Origin: Moesziomyces globuligerus
Taxonomy: Eukaryota > Basidiomycota > Ustilaginomycetes > Ustilaginales > Ustilaginaceae
Assembly (NCBI GenBank): GCA_030849465.1
Contig: JARVLF010000018.1
Coordinates: 806,001-870,000, forward strand
DNA length: 64,000 nucleotides
Reading direction: 5' to 3'
Part shown: one piece after another, positions 8,776 to 22,306 of the stretch
How positions within the stretch are numbered: position 1 is the first letter of the stretch
Layout: each line of letters begins with the position of its first letter
Notes under the pieces: model-generated
Database searches by the model: none
Seen by the model: only the letters and a program-made list of their open reading frames with translations
What the model was told of the DNA's origin: nothing
Position numbers and translations under genes: made by a program

Positions 8776-11700
8776 CTAGTGCCGAGAGCTGACTGAGGAC
8801 TGACGCCGCATGTGATGGGGATCCAGCGCGACAAACGGATGAGCTGTGTCGGTACGGAAGCTGCTCTCGCCGGCGTAGGAGGAATACGAATCGCTCAATC
8901 TGTGATGCTTCGGAAATGCGGAGCCCGAGGCGATGCGGGAGACGCCCGATCCGGACACTGTTCCGAACGCGTGCTGGGACGCGAGCGCCTCCTCTCTGCG
9001 TTCATGAGTGTGCGTGGCCTCGCTCATGTTGGTCGAGTCTGGTGGCGAGATGGGTCGGTCATTGAGCAAAAACTTTGGCGGCGGAGGCATCGGCGATTGC
9101 TGCGCTGATATGGTACGCTTCTGGTCCGATACTGCCTCACCACTTTGTGCGGTATCTCGAGCCTCTGCTGGAGAGCCGAAAGGTGACAGGAGCGCCACGT
9201 CGCCTCTTGATCCAGAGGTATCGCTGCTGTTGCCGAGGTCAGCGGCCATGATGCTATCCAAAAGCCTCTGTAGCTCCTCTGAATCCTCAAAGCTCGAGTT
9301 GGCCTCGGTCGAGACCATACTGGCTTTGCTCAGGAGCCGCACGCGCGTACCCGTCAGATGTGCTGCCGAGCGGTGCGACAGGCTTGCCTCATCTGCCTCC
9401 AAGATGCCGTACAGTCCGCGTGGACTCGATGGATCCGCCAAGCCGTTCCGCTTGAAGGGCGACGAATTTAGGCTCAGCGAGCCCGAACTGCCGCTGAACG
9501 TCTTGACCAGATATGAGAGAGTGTCAGTAGCCTCGGTCATTTCGATGAACCCAGGCCTGGTACTCGGTCGGGTCGCCTCTAGCCCACCGCGGAGCGCCAC
9601 GAGCTCTGGATATACCGACGTGCGGATCGCGCCTTCGTCGACCCACTCCAGCTCTTCGTCCGTTCGCGAGTCGACCGACAGGCTCGACGACGCCTTGCGG
9701 TGCAAGCGTGGATCCTTGGACTGACCTCGCACTGGAGAGTACCTCGGGACGAGGACGACCTTGGAGGGGCTTCTGATGTACACGGCGCGCGACGGTGATC
9801 TAGCCGCTGAGCGTGGAGAGAGAATCCTGCACAAGCCGGGTGTGCTCGGTGGCGTCTCGGTGAAGAGGATCGAGGTACCCACGGATCGGATGCTCGCTGC
9901 TTTGTCCTTGGAGCTCGGAGAGCGTAGACGCTGGCCGTACGAGCGACGCGAGACAATCACCTTGCCCGATGGCGATGAAATGCTTGAGCTTTGCGAGCTG
10001 ATCGTGCTTGCTCGTCTTCGACCCCCTCGAGGCGGGATTGGCAGCGACTGTCCAAGCAGAGACTCTGGTGGCCTTCTCTCGGCGCTGTAGCCCGCTTCGA
10101 CCAGCTGGCTGGCGCTATGGACTGAGTCGTGCATGGCAACACCATCTACCGCCGTCAAGGACAGCTCCGGGACGTTGACGGATGTAGAGGGCGCATGAGT
10201 GTTCGGCTGTGGCCGACGCTGGGCCCGAACCGTCTCGGCAGAGGTGTCTGCCTGAAGAGCTAGGCTCGTACCGAGCTGCAGCTGCTTCATCCATGGGTGA
10301 CGTTGGTTCGAGATGCGTGGTGTCAAGAGGGGCGCACTTACCGTCGACCGTGTCGAAGGCCGAGCGGGGCAGTCTGAAGCCTGCAGAGGCTTTACAAAGG
10401 CGTCCGGGATGTTGGGACGGCGCTTGTACGCGGTGGCAGCCGAAGGGCGGAGGGAAACCACCTTGGACGGGAGCTCGATTCGATCTGCAAACGTCATCGT
10501 CAGGAGCAAGGTCAACCGGACGCTCCCTTCTGCGAGCTGCCTCTTCCTTTTTTGCGGACTCACCCTGTTCCATACTGCGGCTCTTGTGGGCGGCGGAGGC
10601 AGTCTCGCACACGCGCGGCGAGCCTTTCGAAAGCAAATCTTCGCTTCTCCTCCCTCGAGCCGCTGGCACAGTGCTCCGAGGTGGAGTGCGGTCGGGGTGC
10701 GGCCGAACGTTATCGCTTCCATCTTGGGAGCTACGGGAGGGCCACCACGAGACGTCGATCTCGCGTATCTTCCTGCCGAACGCATTGAAAGGGCGCCGCG
10801 CCAGCAGCTGCAGCGTCTTGAGCTTCGAAGGGCCTTTGGGTGAGGTTCCACCGCAGGTCTCACAGGCCTGCTTCCGATCCGCAGCGGGGTTGGTGGATAC
10901 ATCCGCGGGCTCGGCGAGCTCATAATCGCCTGTCGACTGCATGGCAAGGTAGGACGCAGCATCTTCGCCGGCATTCGCAAGCTTGTCGGTCCTGGCCGGG
11001 TCGTGGGAAGCTCGTTCGTCAGTGTGGGTCTGCGCGGGCTGGCAGGGCCGATGTGGGCTCGAGCGTCTCTCGCATGGCCCATGAGACGTTCGTGTGCGGT
11101 GCGCCCGTACGCCGGAGTAGCTTGCACGAGTCTCGAAGCCCGATTCCGTGGTTTGCATTCTTGGCACGCTTGTGCTGGGCTCCGCATCGCCATCTGCATC
11201 GATCCAACTCATCTCGTCGCTGCCGCTTGCCGGCTGGCAGGGCTCGAACGTGGCGTCATCGACCTGGATGATCTTTGGCCGGGCTGTGGCGAGCCGCGTT
11301 GCTGCAGACACCTTTCTGGTCCTCCTCGACGGCGTCCTGGATCGAGTCCGCAGCACAACAAAGCAAGAGGTGAGCAGGGGTACATCGGTTCGACGCGTCT
11401 CCTCTGTTGGGGAAGTCGTAGACACTTACACGAGCCTGCGTATCGAAGCGAAGCTCGTCGTACCCCTCAGCGCTGTGTTTGCTTTTTCGGGCGTCGTTTC
11501 GACGAGACTGGCTTCGGTGTGGAGCTCGAGCACCGGCTGACGAGGTGGGTTGGGTCGACGGGGCAAAGTCGACTTGTGGAGCTTTCGAGCTGCGACGCCG
11601 AGGCTGTGCGACCAGTTGCCGAGCGTCGAGCGCGCGGCGTCGTGGACGACGCTGGCCTCGACGAGCCTCGCCGTGCCGTGCCGGTCTTCCGAGACGCGAG

Positions 11701-12103
11701 CCTTGCCGCGCTTGGACGGCTGGATCGGCGACATGCTGAACTTGCTGCGCAGCTGGTCTTCCGCATCGGCTCTACGACCGGGCGTCTTGGGCTCGGAGCA
11801 CGTTTCGACACTCGCTTGAGCCATGCTGGAGTCGAGGGGCTCGCGATCGACGTGGCACCGCTGGGGCTCGACGCCGATCGAGCTGTTGAGAAACGTCGGG
11901 CTCGAGATGCGCTGGCCGCGGAGCGTCCAAGACGACTCGAACGAGGCGCGCTCCGGAAGCAAGGTCAGCGTGGGGCTGCGCAGCAAGTCGAGCGACTTGG
12001 AGCGCGGCGTATACGGCGGAGTCTGCTCGAGCGAGACCATGGTCGCATGCAACGACGGGCTCACGATGCCCAGCTCGACGCTACACCCCTGTGGACGCTG
12101 CAT
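8776..12103 (-). CDS. Large Ser/Arg-rich orphan protein, three exons
   Basis: I do not recognise this protein. The frame changes twice on the minus strand. Both shifts are resolved by introns: 11337-11429 (donor GTAAGTG, acceptor ATCCAG) and 10485-10563 (donor GTGAGTC, acceptor TTTGCAG). The exons are 12103-11430, 11336-10564 and 10484-8776, giving 1051 residues with the frame kept at both joins. The product is Ser-, Arg- and Pro-rich and probably largely disordered. It has scattered SPS/SPT sites that could be phosphorylated by proline-directed kinases, and patches such as DEELEWVDEG near the C-terminal third. No membrane segment or signal peptide is visible. An alternative start is the internal ATG (MVSLEQTPPYTP) 21 codons downstream. 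Confidence 0.6.
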
Positions 12104-13165
12104 CGCAATTCGAGCTGCGACGATGGAGAGTAGAAGAAACGGGGCAAGAGAAGACGCCTCTGACGACTGGGGAGAGAGAGGAGGATGAAATGGCAGGGGG
12201 GGAAGAGGCTGGGATGGCGGCGCTCGATAGGCTCCACCGGTGCGGAACGAGGGTTTGCGAGATGAACCGCATCGGGCATCACGCCGAGCGAGGCAGCGAG
12301 CCGAGGCGAGGGAGCACCATTTTTGGTGCGAGTGTCAATATCATCACAGCGGGGCGAGGTGGACGATGCCGTGCTGCGTTCATGTGATTGCAAGCGTACC
12401 GGCGACGGTGTGTGTGTGAGAAAAAAGCAAGAGGCGAGCAAGAAACGTCACGACAACGCGGGTGGTTTCATCTGCACAGACGGAAGGCTAGAGGGAGGGA
12501 GGAGAACGAGAGCTTGACTCGAAGCGTGCGGGGACGACTACTGGCCATTCGAAAGCGTCACATGAGCTCGCGTTCGGCAAGACGTGGACGAGCCGAGGAG
12601 CGCTCAATCTCAGACGAGCGCTTGCTCCCATCTCGACTGGCTGGCGCGAGGTGCCAAGGACGGGTGGGGAGGGTTTGGCATCATGCATGGCGACGAGGTC
12701 CAACGAGGCAAGGCGCCAAGGCGAGGTGGCGAGCGCGGTTGGCGCGGCTTGTCCGCCGAGGCATTTTCGCAGCCGGATAGAGAAGGAGGGTGAGAGAGAA
12801 AGCTCATTGTAAGAGGGGGCGGGTGATAGCCGGGCATGGAGGGGGCGCCGGACGAGTGGATCGGTGACATCTCGGTGCATCCCACCGGGAGGGGACCTCT
12901 GAACTTTCTTGCCCCCACCACAACAGCGCTTGCATCTGTGTCGTGACGACACCTCACCCGCCAAGGTGCACCTCGGCGTGGCGGAAACTCGACGACCCAA
13001 CGCCGGAATTCGGTCTTGCGCACACCGGCATGAGCAACGGGGGCCGCACGGGTGCGGGTGGGTTTTGGCCAAGCGAGGCAGGCGAAGATTTCAAACTACT
13101 TTGCGAGGTGTAAAGTACATGAGAAGAGATGCCATAAATTTTATTGGTCCTGGCGAAGATGGGGT
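12104..13165. other. Intergenic region, orphan promoter and aldo/keto reductase 3' end
   Basis: Just over 1 kb separates two minus-strand genes. Open frames here are short and of low complexity, and I could not tie any to a family. No RNA gene or repeat is evident. Confidence 0.45.
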
Positions 13166-14246
13166 TTAAGCCTGGGCGGCCTGGACCTTGTCGTTGTTGG
13201 TGGGGTGGTTGGCCTCAAAGATGTCGTACGAGGGGACGACGAGGTCGGACTGATCGCAGACCTTCTTGGGCGTCTGGGCGAGCGCGCCCTTTTCGAGCTC
13301 GTCGAGCTCCTCGGACGAGAGGTCGACGAGCTTGAGGTTGTTCTCAATGCGGGCGGGGGTGACCGACTTGGGGAGCGGGTTGCAGCCGCGCGCGACCTGC
13401 CACGAGATGAGCACGTTGGCGCCCTGCACGCCGTGCTTCTTGGCGATCGCATCGACGACGCCGAGCGAAGCCTGGCTGGCGCCCGTCGAGCCGAGCGGCG
13501 AGTAGGCCTGGGGCAGGATGTCGTTCTTCTTGAGCCAGCCGACGAGCTCGGGCTGCGGGAAGGTAAACGACAGCTCGACCTGGTTGACGACGGGCTTGAT
13601 ACGGCACTCCTTGAGCAACTCCTTGGTGCGGCGGATGGAGAAGTTCGAGATACCAATGTTCTTGACCAGGCCTTCGTCGACGAGCTTCTCGAGCTCCTTC
13701 CAGACGCCGACAAAGTTCTCGGTCGTCTCGACGTCGAGCAGATGCTTGCCCGTCTTCTCGTCCTTCTTGGAATCCCTAGGCAGCTGACCCGCGGGCACGT
13801 CTTCGGGCACAAAGGCGATGTTCCAGTGCATCAGGTAGAGGTCGAGGTACTTGACGCCGAGCTTGTCCAGCGTGTCCTGCACCGCCTGGCGCACGTGGCT
13901 GTGGTGGAACTCGAACAGCTTCGAGGTGATCCAGATCTCCTCGCGCGGCACGCCCGAGTTGCGGATGCCCTCGCCCACCTCGTCCTCGTTCTGGTAGCCC
14001 CAGGCGCAGTCGATGTGACGGTAGCCCGACTTGAGCGCGTGGCAGACCGCATCGCGCACCTCGCCCTTGGGCGACTGCCACGTACCCAGGCCGACAGACG
14101 GGATCGAAGCGCCCGAGTTGAGCTTAAAGTGAGAGGCAGGCCTAGCATGGTCGCAAACCGTAGACACTTGGTCAGCAACTGCGGACGGATAACCCAAAGA
14201 CAAGCGACCTCTACCATGACCCGATGGCGAAGAAAGACACTTACAT
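13166..14246 (-). CDS. Aldo/keto reductase
   Basis: A cytosolic NAD(P)H-dependent carbonyl reductase with an (alpha/beta)8 barrel. The catalytic tetrad is visible: Asp and Tyr in DCAWGYQNE, Lys in ITSKLFEFHH, and His in LYLMHWNIAF. The pattern GISNFSIRR and the late PLPKSV cofactor region are also present. Homology begins at PASHFKLNSG, directly after a splice acceptor. The best model splits the start codon: AT at 14246-14245, an intron at 14142-14244 (GTAAGTG...GCTAG), then G CCT GCC. This gives 325 residues and an N-terminus of MPASHFKL. An unspliced start at 14203 would add a non-homologous N-terminus. A TATA-like element lies about 90 bp upstream. The substrate cannot be deduced. Confidence 0.88.
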
Positions 14247-14991
14247 GGTGTTGGTAATAGATACGATTCTAGTGGTAGATGGATCTAGAAAGTGATGGTA
14301 GGACACGAAACCGACGATTCTCCAAGATGCGGAGGTTATATACTTCCTCTTTCGGGAGAGCGGGGGGGGGGGGGGACGTGGACTCGAGTCGGGATCTGCC
14401 AAGTTTGCTGAATGACCTGAAGCGTACACACTGCTGTGACGCTCTGCTGGGCTTTTGCTCGGCGGGGTAAGAAGACCGGTCGGTGGTTAGAACACAAGCC
14501 AAACACAGAGGGGCCTGTGCGCCAAGTCGAAGAATGCCGGGGCGGCGGCGTGAGATTGCCGGGCTCCTACAGCGCCTCGCCTTGGGCTTTTCCCGCCCCC
14601 AAACGCGCGTCCAAACCGGCGACGTGCGACGTTCTCCACAACGCCCAACATTGCCGGCCCCCCAGCCACAACTCCACCGCTCGGCAATCTTGCCCACCGC
14701 TCAATTCTCCAATCCCAACCCCCCGACCACCCTACACATCCATTCCCCTCGCCCCGAAATCTGCCCGGCCTGCCCGGCCAGCCCGGCCAACTATATCACC
14801 GCAACCGCCTCCGCCCCGCACAATCCACAATCCCCCCCCTCCCCCTCCCCGACACCCGACACTTGTACCAGACAATGGCTTGCCAAAGACGATGCATTCA
14901 AAAAACATAAACCGTACAAAACCCAGCGCACCGCTCGAGCTTGCTTGCTCGTTTGCTCGTTTGCTCGTTTGCTTTGCTTGACGGCGCGGGC
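14247..14991. other. Intergenic region between hexokinase 3' end and aldo/keto reductase promoter
   Basis: It contains poly-G and poly-C runs (about 14364 and 14836) and a direct repeat of GCTCGTTTGCTCGTTTGCTC near 14950. No gene is supported. Confidence 0.45.
14335..14343 (-). promoter_or_regulatory. TATA-like element of the aldo/keto reductase gene
   Basis: On the minus strand this reads GTATATAAC, about 90 bp before the inferred split start codon. The spacing is usual for a fungal core promoter. Confidence 0.5.
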
Positions 14992-16728
14992 TCACACATG
15001 CGCAAAGCGGCCCTCCTCCTTGCGCGCCTTGGTCATGGCGGCGATGATGGCCGAACCGACGCCCGAGCCGTCCTCGGCCTGGTAGGTGCGGATGTTGCGG
15101 CCCTTGTCGCCAAAGATGTCTTCGAGCGCGTGGTGGAGCCTCTCTGGGAAGCCGGGATACTTGCTGTAGAGCGAGCCGTCGCAGCCGACGCCGCAGCCGC
15201 TCTCGAGGTAGCCCATCTTGGTCACCAGCGCCGCGATGCCGCACGAGCTCAGCCGCGCCGAGCGCGTGCCGATGAGCTTGGCGAGCTTGCGGAAGAAGCT
15301 GCGCTCCTCGGGCGTGGTGTCGATGCCGAAAAAGTGGGTAAACAGGCCGGTCACGGTGAGCAGCTCGTCGGTGGGGTCCGACTCGATGAGCGAGAGGAAG
15401 GCCGTGTCGAAAGCGTTTGTCTTTTCCAGCTTGTACGTGTTCTGGCCGAGGAAGAGCACGCCCTCGTCGATGAGGTCGCAGATGCACAGCCGGAAGATCT
15501 CGCCGAGGTAGAGGCCGGCGATCATCTTTTCGTACGACTGCTCGTGCGGCTTGTTCGAGTGGAGGTCAATGTGCTCGTCGTACTTTGTGCGGATCTCGGC
15601 CATGTGCTCGTGCTTGAACGAGTCAAAGGCGCCGTACTCGCAGTTGATGGCCATGTCCTCGTCGGCGGGCAGGCCGAGGTGCTGGATCTTGGGCACGTCG
15701 CGCAGATGCTCCATGTAGGCGGCGTTGCAGCCGGTGCCAAAGATGCACGCGATGCGCGTCTGGTGGTTGACGTAGTTGGAGGCGATGAGCGTGCCCGTCG
15801 TGTCGTTGATGATCGAGACCATCTTGATGGGCAGCTTGTGCTTTGCGAGCGACTCGCGGAACATGGCGGCGCAGTCGCGGCCCTCGGTGTTGGGGTTGCC
15901 AAAGCCCTTTGTCCAGCGCACGAGCTTGCCGTGGTCGATGCGGTCCTGCTCCATGGGGTAGCTAAAGGTGAAGCCGAGCGCGAGCTCCTCCTCGAGGATG
16001 ACGTCGCCGTTGGGGTCGCCAAAGTGGTCCTGGATGAAGGTGGCGAGGCAGTCCGCGCAAAAGTCAAAGAGCTGCTGGCCCTCTGTCTGCTTCTGCTCCT
16101 CGGTGAGGCGGAACTTGGACTGGGTGATTTCAAACTTGCCTGCGCCCTTGAGGACGACGTGGCAGACGCGGAGGTTGGTGCCGCCGAGGTCGAGGGCGAG
16201 GTAGGAGCCGACCTCGTCGCCCGAGGGCCAGCCAAAGACGTAGGCGGGAAGCATGGGCACGGTCTGACCGTCCTTCTGGAGGCCCTCCTCGAGGACGCCG
16301 ACGAAGCGGTCGGTGATCATGCGGAGGCGCTGCGGGGTGATGGTGAAGAGCTTCTCGAAGCGCTCGTAGACCTGCTGGAGCTGCTCCTCGTGGGCGTGCG
16401 GGATGTCCTCATGCTTGTGGGTGCTCGTGTGCCAGGATGCGATCTGTTTGGCGACGAGGTAAGGCGAGCGTGCGGGTCGAAAGGTCAGCAGGGCGCGTTG
16501 CATGTACGAGAGGGTGCAGTCGGTGAGGTGCGACATTGTGGTGCCAAGCTGGGCTGCTGGAAGCATAGATGCGAGAGCAGATGGTGGGGATCAAGGCTGC
16601 ATCTAGGCTTGCAGGGGAGGAGAGAGAGGACTTACGTGGGTCTCGAGCTTCTCGGTGCCCGAGCCGCGACGCTTGCCAGTGATGGAGACGGAGCCGCGAC
16701 GGCTGCCGCGTTCGGAGGAGAAGGACAT
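14992..16728 (-). CDS. Hexokinase
   Basis: This enzyme phosphorylates glucose and related hexoses with ATP at the entry to glycolysis. The hexokinase blocks are in order: ALDLGGTNLRV (phosphate loop), FTFSYPMEQ, KGFGNPNTEG, INDTTGTLIASNY (catalytic Asp), FGTGCNAAY, NCEYGAFD, and DGSGVGSAI near the C-terminus. Exon 1 (16728-16636) encodes 31 residues with two RRGS motifs, consensus sites for protein kinase A. The donor is GTAAGTCC at 16635. The preferred acceptor is AACAG at 16444, with a CTGAC branch site 37 nt upstream, giving about 514 residues. An acceptor at 16549 is also in frame and would add 35 residues. Whether it also has the regulatory role of yeast Hxk2 is unknown. Confidence 0.92.
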
Positions 16729-17502
16729 GGTGCGGGGGAGCGGGGGCTAGCCAGGATGCGAGAGAGGCGTCAGAGCTAAGCTACGCTGCGTTGGCTGATT
16801 GAGATTCGAGTCGAATGATGAACGAGCAGGCGCGACTTACACTGGGCGCGGGATGGTGGTGGAGGTGAGAAGGATGAGTGAGAGAGTGAGGGTGGGAGAG
16901 AGGGAGAGAGGGAGAGAGGGAGAGTGGCTGCGCGGCCAAAGTGACACTTTTTGCGAGCTGCGAGCTGCGCATCGGCATGCGCAAGCCAGGTGGCTCAACC
17001 GCGCCGCGCCCAAATCCAGTACGCGCAGAAAGCGCAGAAGGCGCGAGCGAGCCAAGTCGAACTTAACCCAAAATGCCCGAAAGGGTGTACTGTAATGAGA
17101 TCACTCTGGGCTGCTTGGCGGCTTTCTTCCTCTGCGCAGTCACTGTGACAGGCACAGTGGCGGTGATAAGTTGTTCAACAAAAAGGTGAATCATCCGCGC
17201 TTTCCTCCTTTTCTCCCCATGGCCGCCCATCGGTGGAATTTCGGTTGCAGCTTCAGCCACCCGCGCATGGCCACCTGCCTCACTCTCTCTGGTGCCCCAC
17301 TTTGCTGCTGCAACTTGACCCGCAGAGGGAAAAGAAAAAAGTCTTGCCGAGGATCTTCCCCACGCATTTCTTCTAAAAAGTGTGTATTTCCTTGGCCAGG
17401 CAACATTGTACAAACAAGAGAAAGCAGAGAACGCCTCGAAACGAGCGCCATCGCTTGGTGGAGCTTTGGCAAAAGCCCGCCAGAGTCTTTGCGCGTAGGC
17501 GT
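16729..17502. other. Intergenic region with a GGGAGAGA microsatellite
   Basis: This is the hexokinase upstream region and the mutase 3' flank. A purine-rich tract of GGGAGAGA units lies at about 16893-16924. No gene is supported. Confidence 0.5.
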
Positions 17503-19109
<1,607 letters not shown>

Positions 19110-20235
19110 GTTTGGTTTGGGATGGGAGGGAGGGAGGGGAGGTGGATGAGGAGATGGGAATGGGAATGGTCGGGAAGCAAGTGGCGAGCTGATATGGAGA
19201 CGAGAATGAGCCGGGAGGTGTTGGGCAGGGATTGGAGGTGCGTGCGTGTCGACGCCGTGCGCCGCTCGCACAACCGACGGCAGCACGCGCTGGGCTGCTG
19301 GGCAGCTGGGCAGCTGGGCAGCAGGGCAGCAGGGCAGCACGCGCACCACAGCTGGGACGGACAGCTGCCGTTGGCTCGGCTGTGCACCGCAGCCCCGACA
19401 ACAACGCAACGCGTCGTTCGGGCGCTGGCCCAGTGCGATTGCCCACGCTCGGAAGGAAAAAAAAAAAAAGAGCACCAAAAAAAGGGAATCGGGCACGAGG
19501 GCAGAGAGTGTTGGTTGGTTCTGGTTCGGGGTGTGCTGTGCCCGCTGTGCTCAAGAAGAAATTCGTCGCGCGCGTTTGGATTTAGAAATAGAAGAAAGTT
19601 TGCGGGCGGCGAGAAATGGTTCAAGATGGGAGCTTCTTTTTGGGCGCACACGCGCTCGGCGCTGGCAATCAGTGCATCTGCATGTGCATCCGCGGCTGCT
19701 CCGAGGCTGCCACTCTGTGACTCTCCGCTGTGAATGCACCCAGGCTAGCTGCCTCGCCGAGCCATTTCCTGCGTCGGGCGTCGATCCGAGCGAGCGTCGA
19801 ACCAGCGCTCTGCCGCTTGCTGCCGCTTGCTGCTGCTTGCTGCACGGTCGCTGTACCAGCGCTTCCCGGGCCTGCGCCTCTCACCGGCGCTGCACGTCGG
19901 CCATCCCGCCCATTCATCCACGCACCGAACACGTTTTCAAAGATAAAAAAACGAAAAAGAAAAGGTCTCGGCCGGTCCATCTCATTCGCATCGTAACGAT
20001 CTCCCCGCCCCCGATTCTTCCCGATCCCGCTCCCTCGCGAGTCGCGTAAATGAACCCTCGCAACGCGCAGATCCATAAATCGACTCGAAAGACCAACACT
20101 CGAGGCTCAATTCAAGCTGCGCGGGTGGAGGCTGAGTTTGCATCTTGCTCCTCCGGCCCATCCATCACCTTGCTCATCACGCCGACATGCTCCCACGAGC
20201 CTGATGCGCAACTGCGGCGACGCGCATAGCACACG
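19110..20235. promoter_or_regulatory. Divergent promoter region, mutase and RAD57-like gene
   Basis: Just over 1.1 kb separates the two divergent start codons. It includes an 8-bp repeat tract, CTGGGCAG/CAGGGCAG, at about 19297-19338 and several A-rich runs. No gene is supported; the open frames across it are repeat-driven. Confidence 0.45.
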
Positions 20236-22215
20236 ATGGAGAGCCTGTCCATCGCCGACGTGCCCTGGATCTCGAAGCGCATCAAGGCGTGCTGTCGGCG
20301 CGCCAAGCTCTTTAGCACGCACGAGCTCCTCCTCACGAACCCATCGCAGCTCCAGCATGCGCTCCGCATCCCGCAGCACGACGTCGACCGTCTCCTCCTC
20401 CACGTCGCTACCGCCGCTGCTGCTCCGACCATCTCGGTGCTCGATGCGCTCAACGCTGCCCCTGCGCCGCCGCTCGATCCGCACCTGTTTCGAAGCGAGG
20501 CCAGAGAGGTCGAGTCGGACGATTCGAGCCACAGCGACGACGCCGACGAGCTTGGCTACGACGCCCGCCTCCCGCCTCCTTCCGCCGTGCCGCCCACCCA
20601 GGGCTACGAGGGCAATTACCCGGGCGCTCACCAGTTTGTCTACGACTCGGACTCGGATGCGGATTCCGAGCCCCACTCCGACACGCGCTACCGCGATTCC
20701 GACATGCTCGACGACGTAGAGGCGCCAGCTCGTAGCCCGTTGGAGCTCGATCATTCCATGCAGCAGATGGACGCGGCGCAGTGGGAGGCGTCGCCCGGTG
20801 CGGCGCTGGCAAGGGATGCGCTCTCGCTCGGACGCCCACGCCACGTCCTCACCACCGGCTCGGTCGAGCTCGACGCACTCCTCGCAGGCGGCCTGCGCAC
20901 CTCGCTGCTCACCGAACTCGTCGGCGAAAGCGGCTCAGGCAAGACCCAGATCGCCATCCAGTCCTGCGTCTACGCCGCCCTCGGCCTCGTCGCTCTGCCC
21001 ACCGACATGGCACCTCCACCGCCACCACCGCCAATGCACGAGACGTCCTCGACGACACCGACGCTACGCAGCCTGCTGCAGGGCTACGGCATGCAACCTC
21101 CAGGCCGTGGCGGGGGAGAGGGCGTGGACGTGTGCTATATCACCTCGGACGGCGAGCGCGGTGCGCATTCGATCGTAGCGCGCGCACTCGAGCTCGCCGA
21201 AGCCGCGATACGCGATCGCCTGCCACGCCGCTTGCCTGCCGATCCGTCTCACTTGGCCGACGACACAGATGGTGAGCAGGATGCGTTGGCGAGTCAAGAG
21301 AGGGTGGTGGAGGCGGTGGAGGTGGGGCGTGCGCAGATGCTGGGGAAGCTGCATGTGGCGTGCGTGGCGGATATCGAGGCGCTCGAGCATGCGCTCAAGT
21401 ACGCGCTGCCTGCGCTCATCCAGCGTCGCGCGGGCGAGGTGGGGATGGTGGTGGTGGATAATCTGCCGGCGTTGTTTCACGACGATCCGGTAGCGGGCGA
21501 TATTGATTCGCTGACGCTGCGCTCTCGAGCGCTCGCCGACGTTGCCGATGCTCTCAAGCGTATTGCTGCTACGTACACGTCTCGATCGCCTAGAGCGGGG
21601 GTGGGGGTGGTCGTCATGGTGCTTAATCACGTTAGCGATGCGTTTGGAGCCGATCGGGAGTTGGCGAGGAGGTATGTGATGGATTCCGCCCTCCGCGCAC
21701 GAACTTGCCATCCCCATGTCAGTGTGCTACCAGACCATCCAGCCACGATCGAGTACGCCGCACAATCCGCCTACACCTCTGGCTTACTCGCCACCATCCC
21801 TCCAACTCTCGCCGAAGCGATGGCAGCCAACTCGCACACACAGCCTCCCGCAGATGGCCCGCTGTACGTGCTCCATCCCAAAGCCGCACAACTCGGTCAT
21901 ACCTGGTCCAACCTCATCCACACCCGCATCGTCCTCTCCCGCACCACCGGCCGAATCCCCATACCCCATCCTCCAACCCAATCCGAGGCCGAGAGCAAAC
22001 GATATACGACTGTCCGCAAGGCCGCCGTCGTACTCAATCCAAACGGCCCAAGCATGTTCGATCTCCCCGCGCCAAACGCCCATCTCCGCTTCGTCATCAC
22101 CCCCTCCACCGCCATCCACGCTCTCAAACCTTACCACCTCACCACCCTCTCCACCCTCCCATCAACCCAACACCCCACCCCATTCTCCCAACCCCCCGTT
22201 TCCGGCGCTAATTAG
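20236..22215 (+). CDS. RAD51-paralog recombinase, RAD57/XRCC3-like
   Basis: Probably an ATP-binding RAD51 paralog that assists RAD51 filament assembly in homologous recombination. The N-terminal 60 residues resemble the helical region before RecA cores. The core starts near TTGSVELDALLAGGLRTSLL, followed by Walker A GESGSGKT (residues 230-237) and Walker B MVVVDNL with Asp near 408. The C-terminal LGHTWSNLIHTRIVLSR matches the XRCC3/Rad57 pattern (LGLAWSNLVTTRLFL). The 659 residues exceed XRCC3 because of acidic, low-complexity inserts at about 95-160 and around 260. Single exon. RAD55-like or other paralog identity is less likely. Confidence 0.85.
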   Translation: MESLSIADVPWISKRIKACCRRAKLFSTHELLLTNPSQLQHALRIPQHDVDRLLLHVATAAAAPTISVLDALNAAPAPPLDPHLFRSEAREVESDDSSHSDDADELGYDARLPPPSAVPPTQGYEGNYPGAHQFVYDSDSDADSEPHSDTRYRDSDMLDDVEAPARSPLELDHSMQQMDAAQWEASPGAALARDALSLGRPRHVLTTGSVELDALLAGGLRTSLLTELVGESGSGKTQIAIQSCVYAALGLVALPTDMAPPPPPPPMHETSSTTPTLRSLLQGYGMQPPGRGGGEGVDVCYITSDGERGAHSIVARALELAEAAIRDRLPRRLPADPSHLADDTDGEQDALASQERVVEAVEVGRAQMLGKLHVACVADIEALEHALKYALPALIQRRAGEVGMVVVDNLPALFHDDPVAGDIDSLTLRSRALADVADALKRIAATYTSRSPRAGVGVVVMVLNHVSDAFGADRELARRYVMDSALRARTCHPHVSVLPDHPATIEYAAQSAYTSGLLATIPPTLAEAMAANSHTQPPADGPLYVLHPKAAQLGHTWSNLIHTRIVLSRTTGRIPIPHPPTQSEAESKRYTTVRKAAVVLNPNGPSMFDLPAPNAHLRFVITPSTAIHALKPYHLTTLSTLPSTQHPTPFSQPPVSGAN

Positions 22216-22306
22216 GCGAAGGAAGGGGCAAGGGGGGGGGATTGTACTTGTACTGACATGAAGTGCGATGTAGAAACGACGATGCGATTTGAAACGATGC
22301 CGGACA

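Noticed and set aside
12061..12441. 126-codon minus-strand frame upstream of the orphan gene
   Set aside because: It overlaps the orphan start, has low-complexity content and no supporting splice site. It is probably leader or promoter DNA.
14941..16779. 612-codon plus-strand frame opposite the hexokinase gene
   Set aside because: It is antisense to a protein with all hexokinase motifs. Its Val/Ala/Glu/Leu-rich content is the usual mirror of GC-rich coding DNA.
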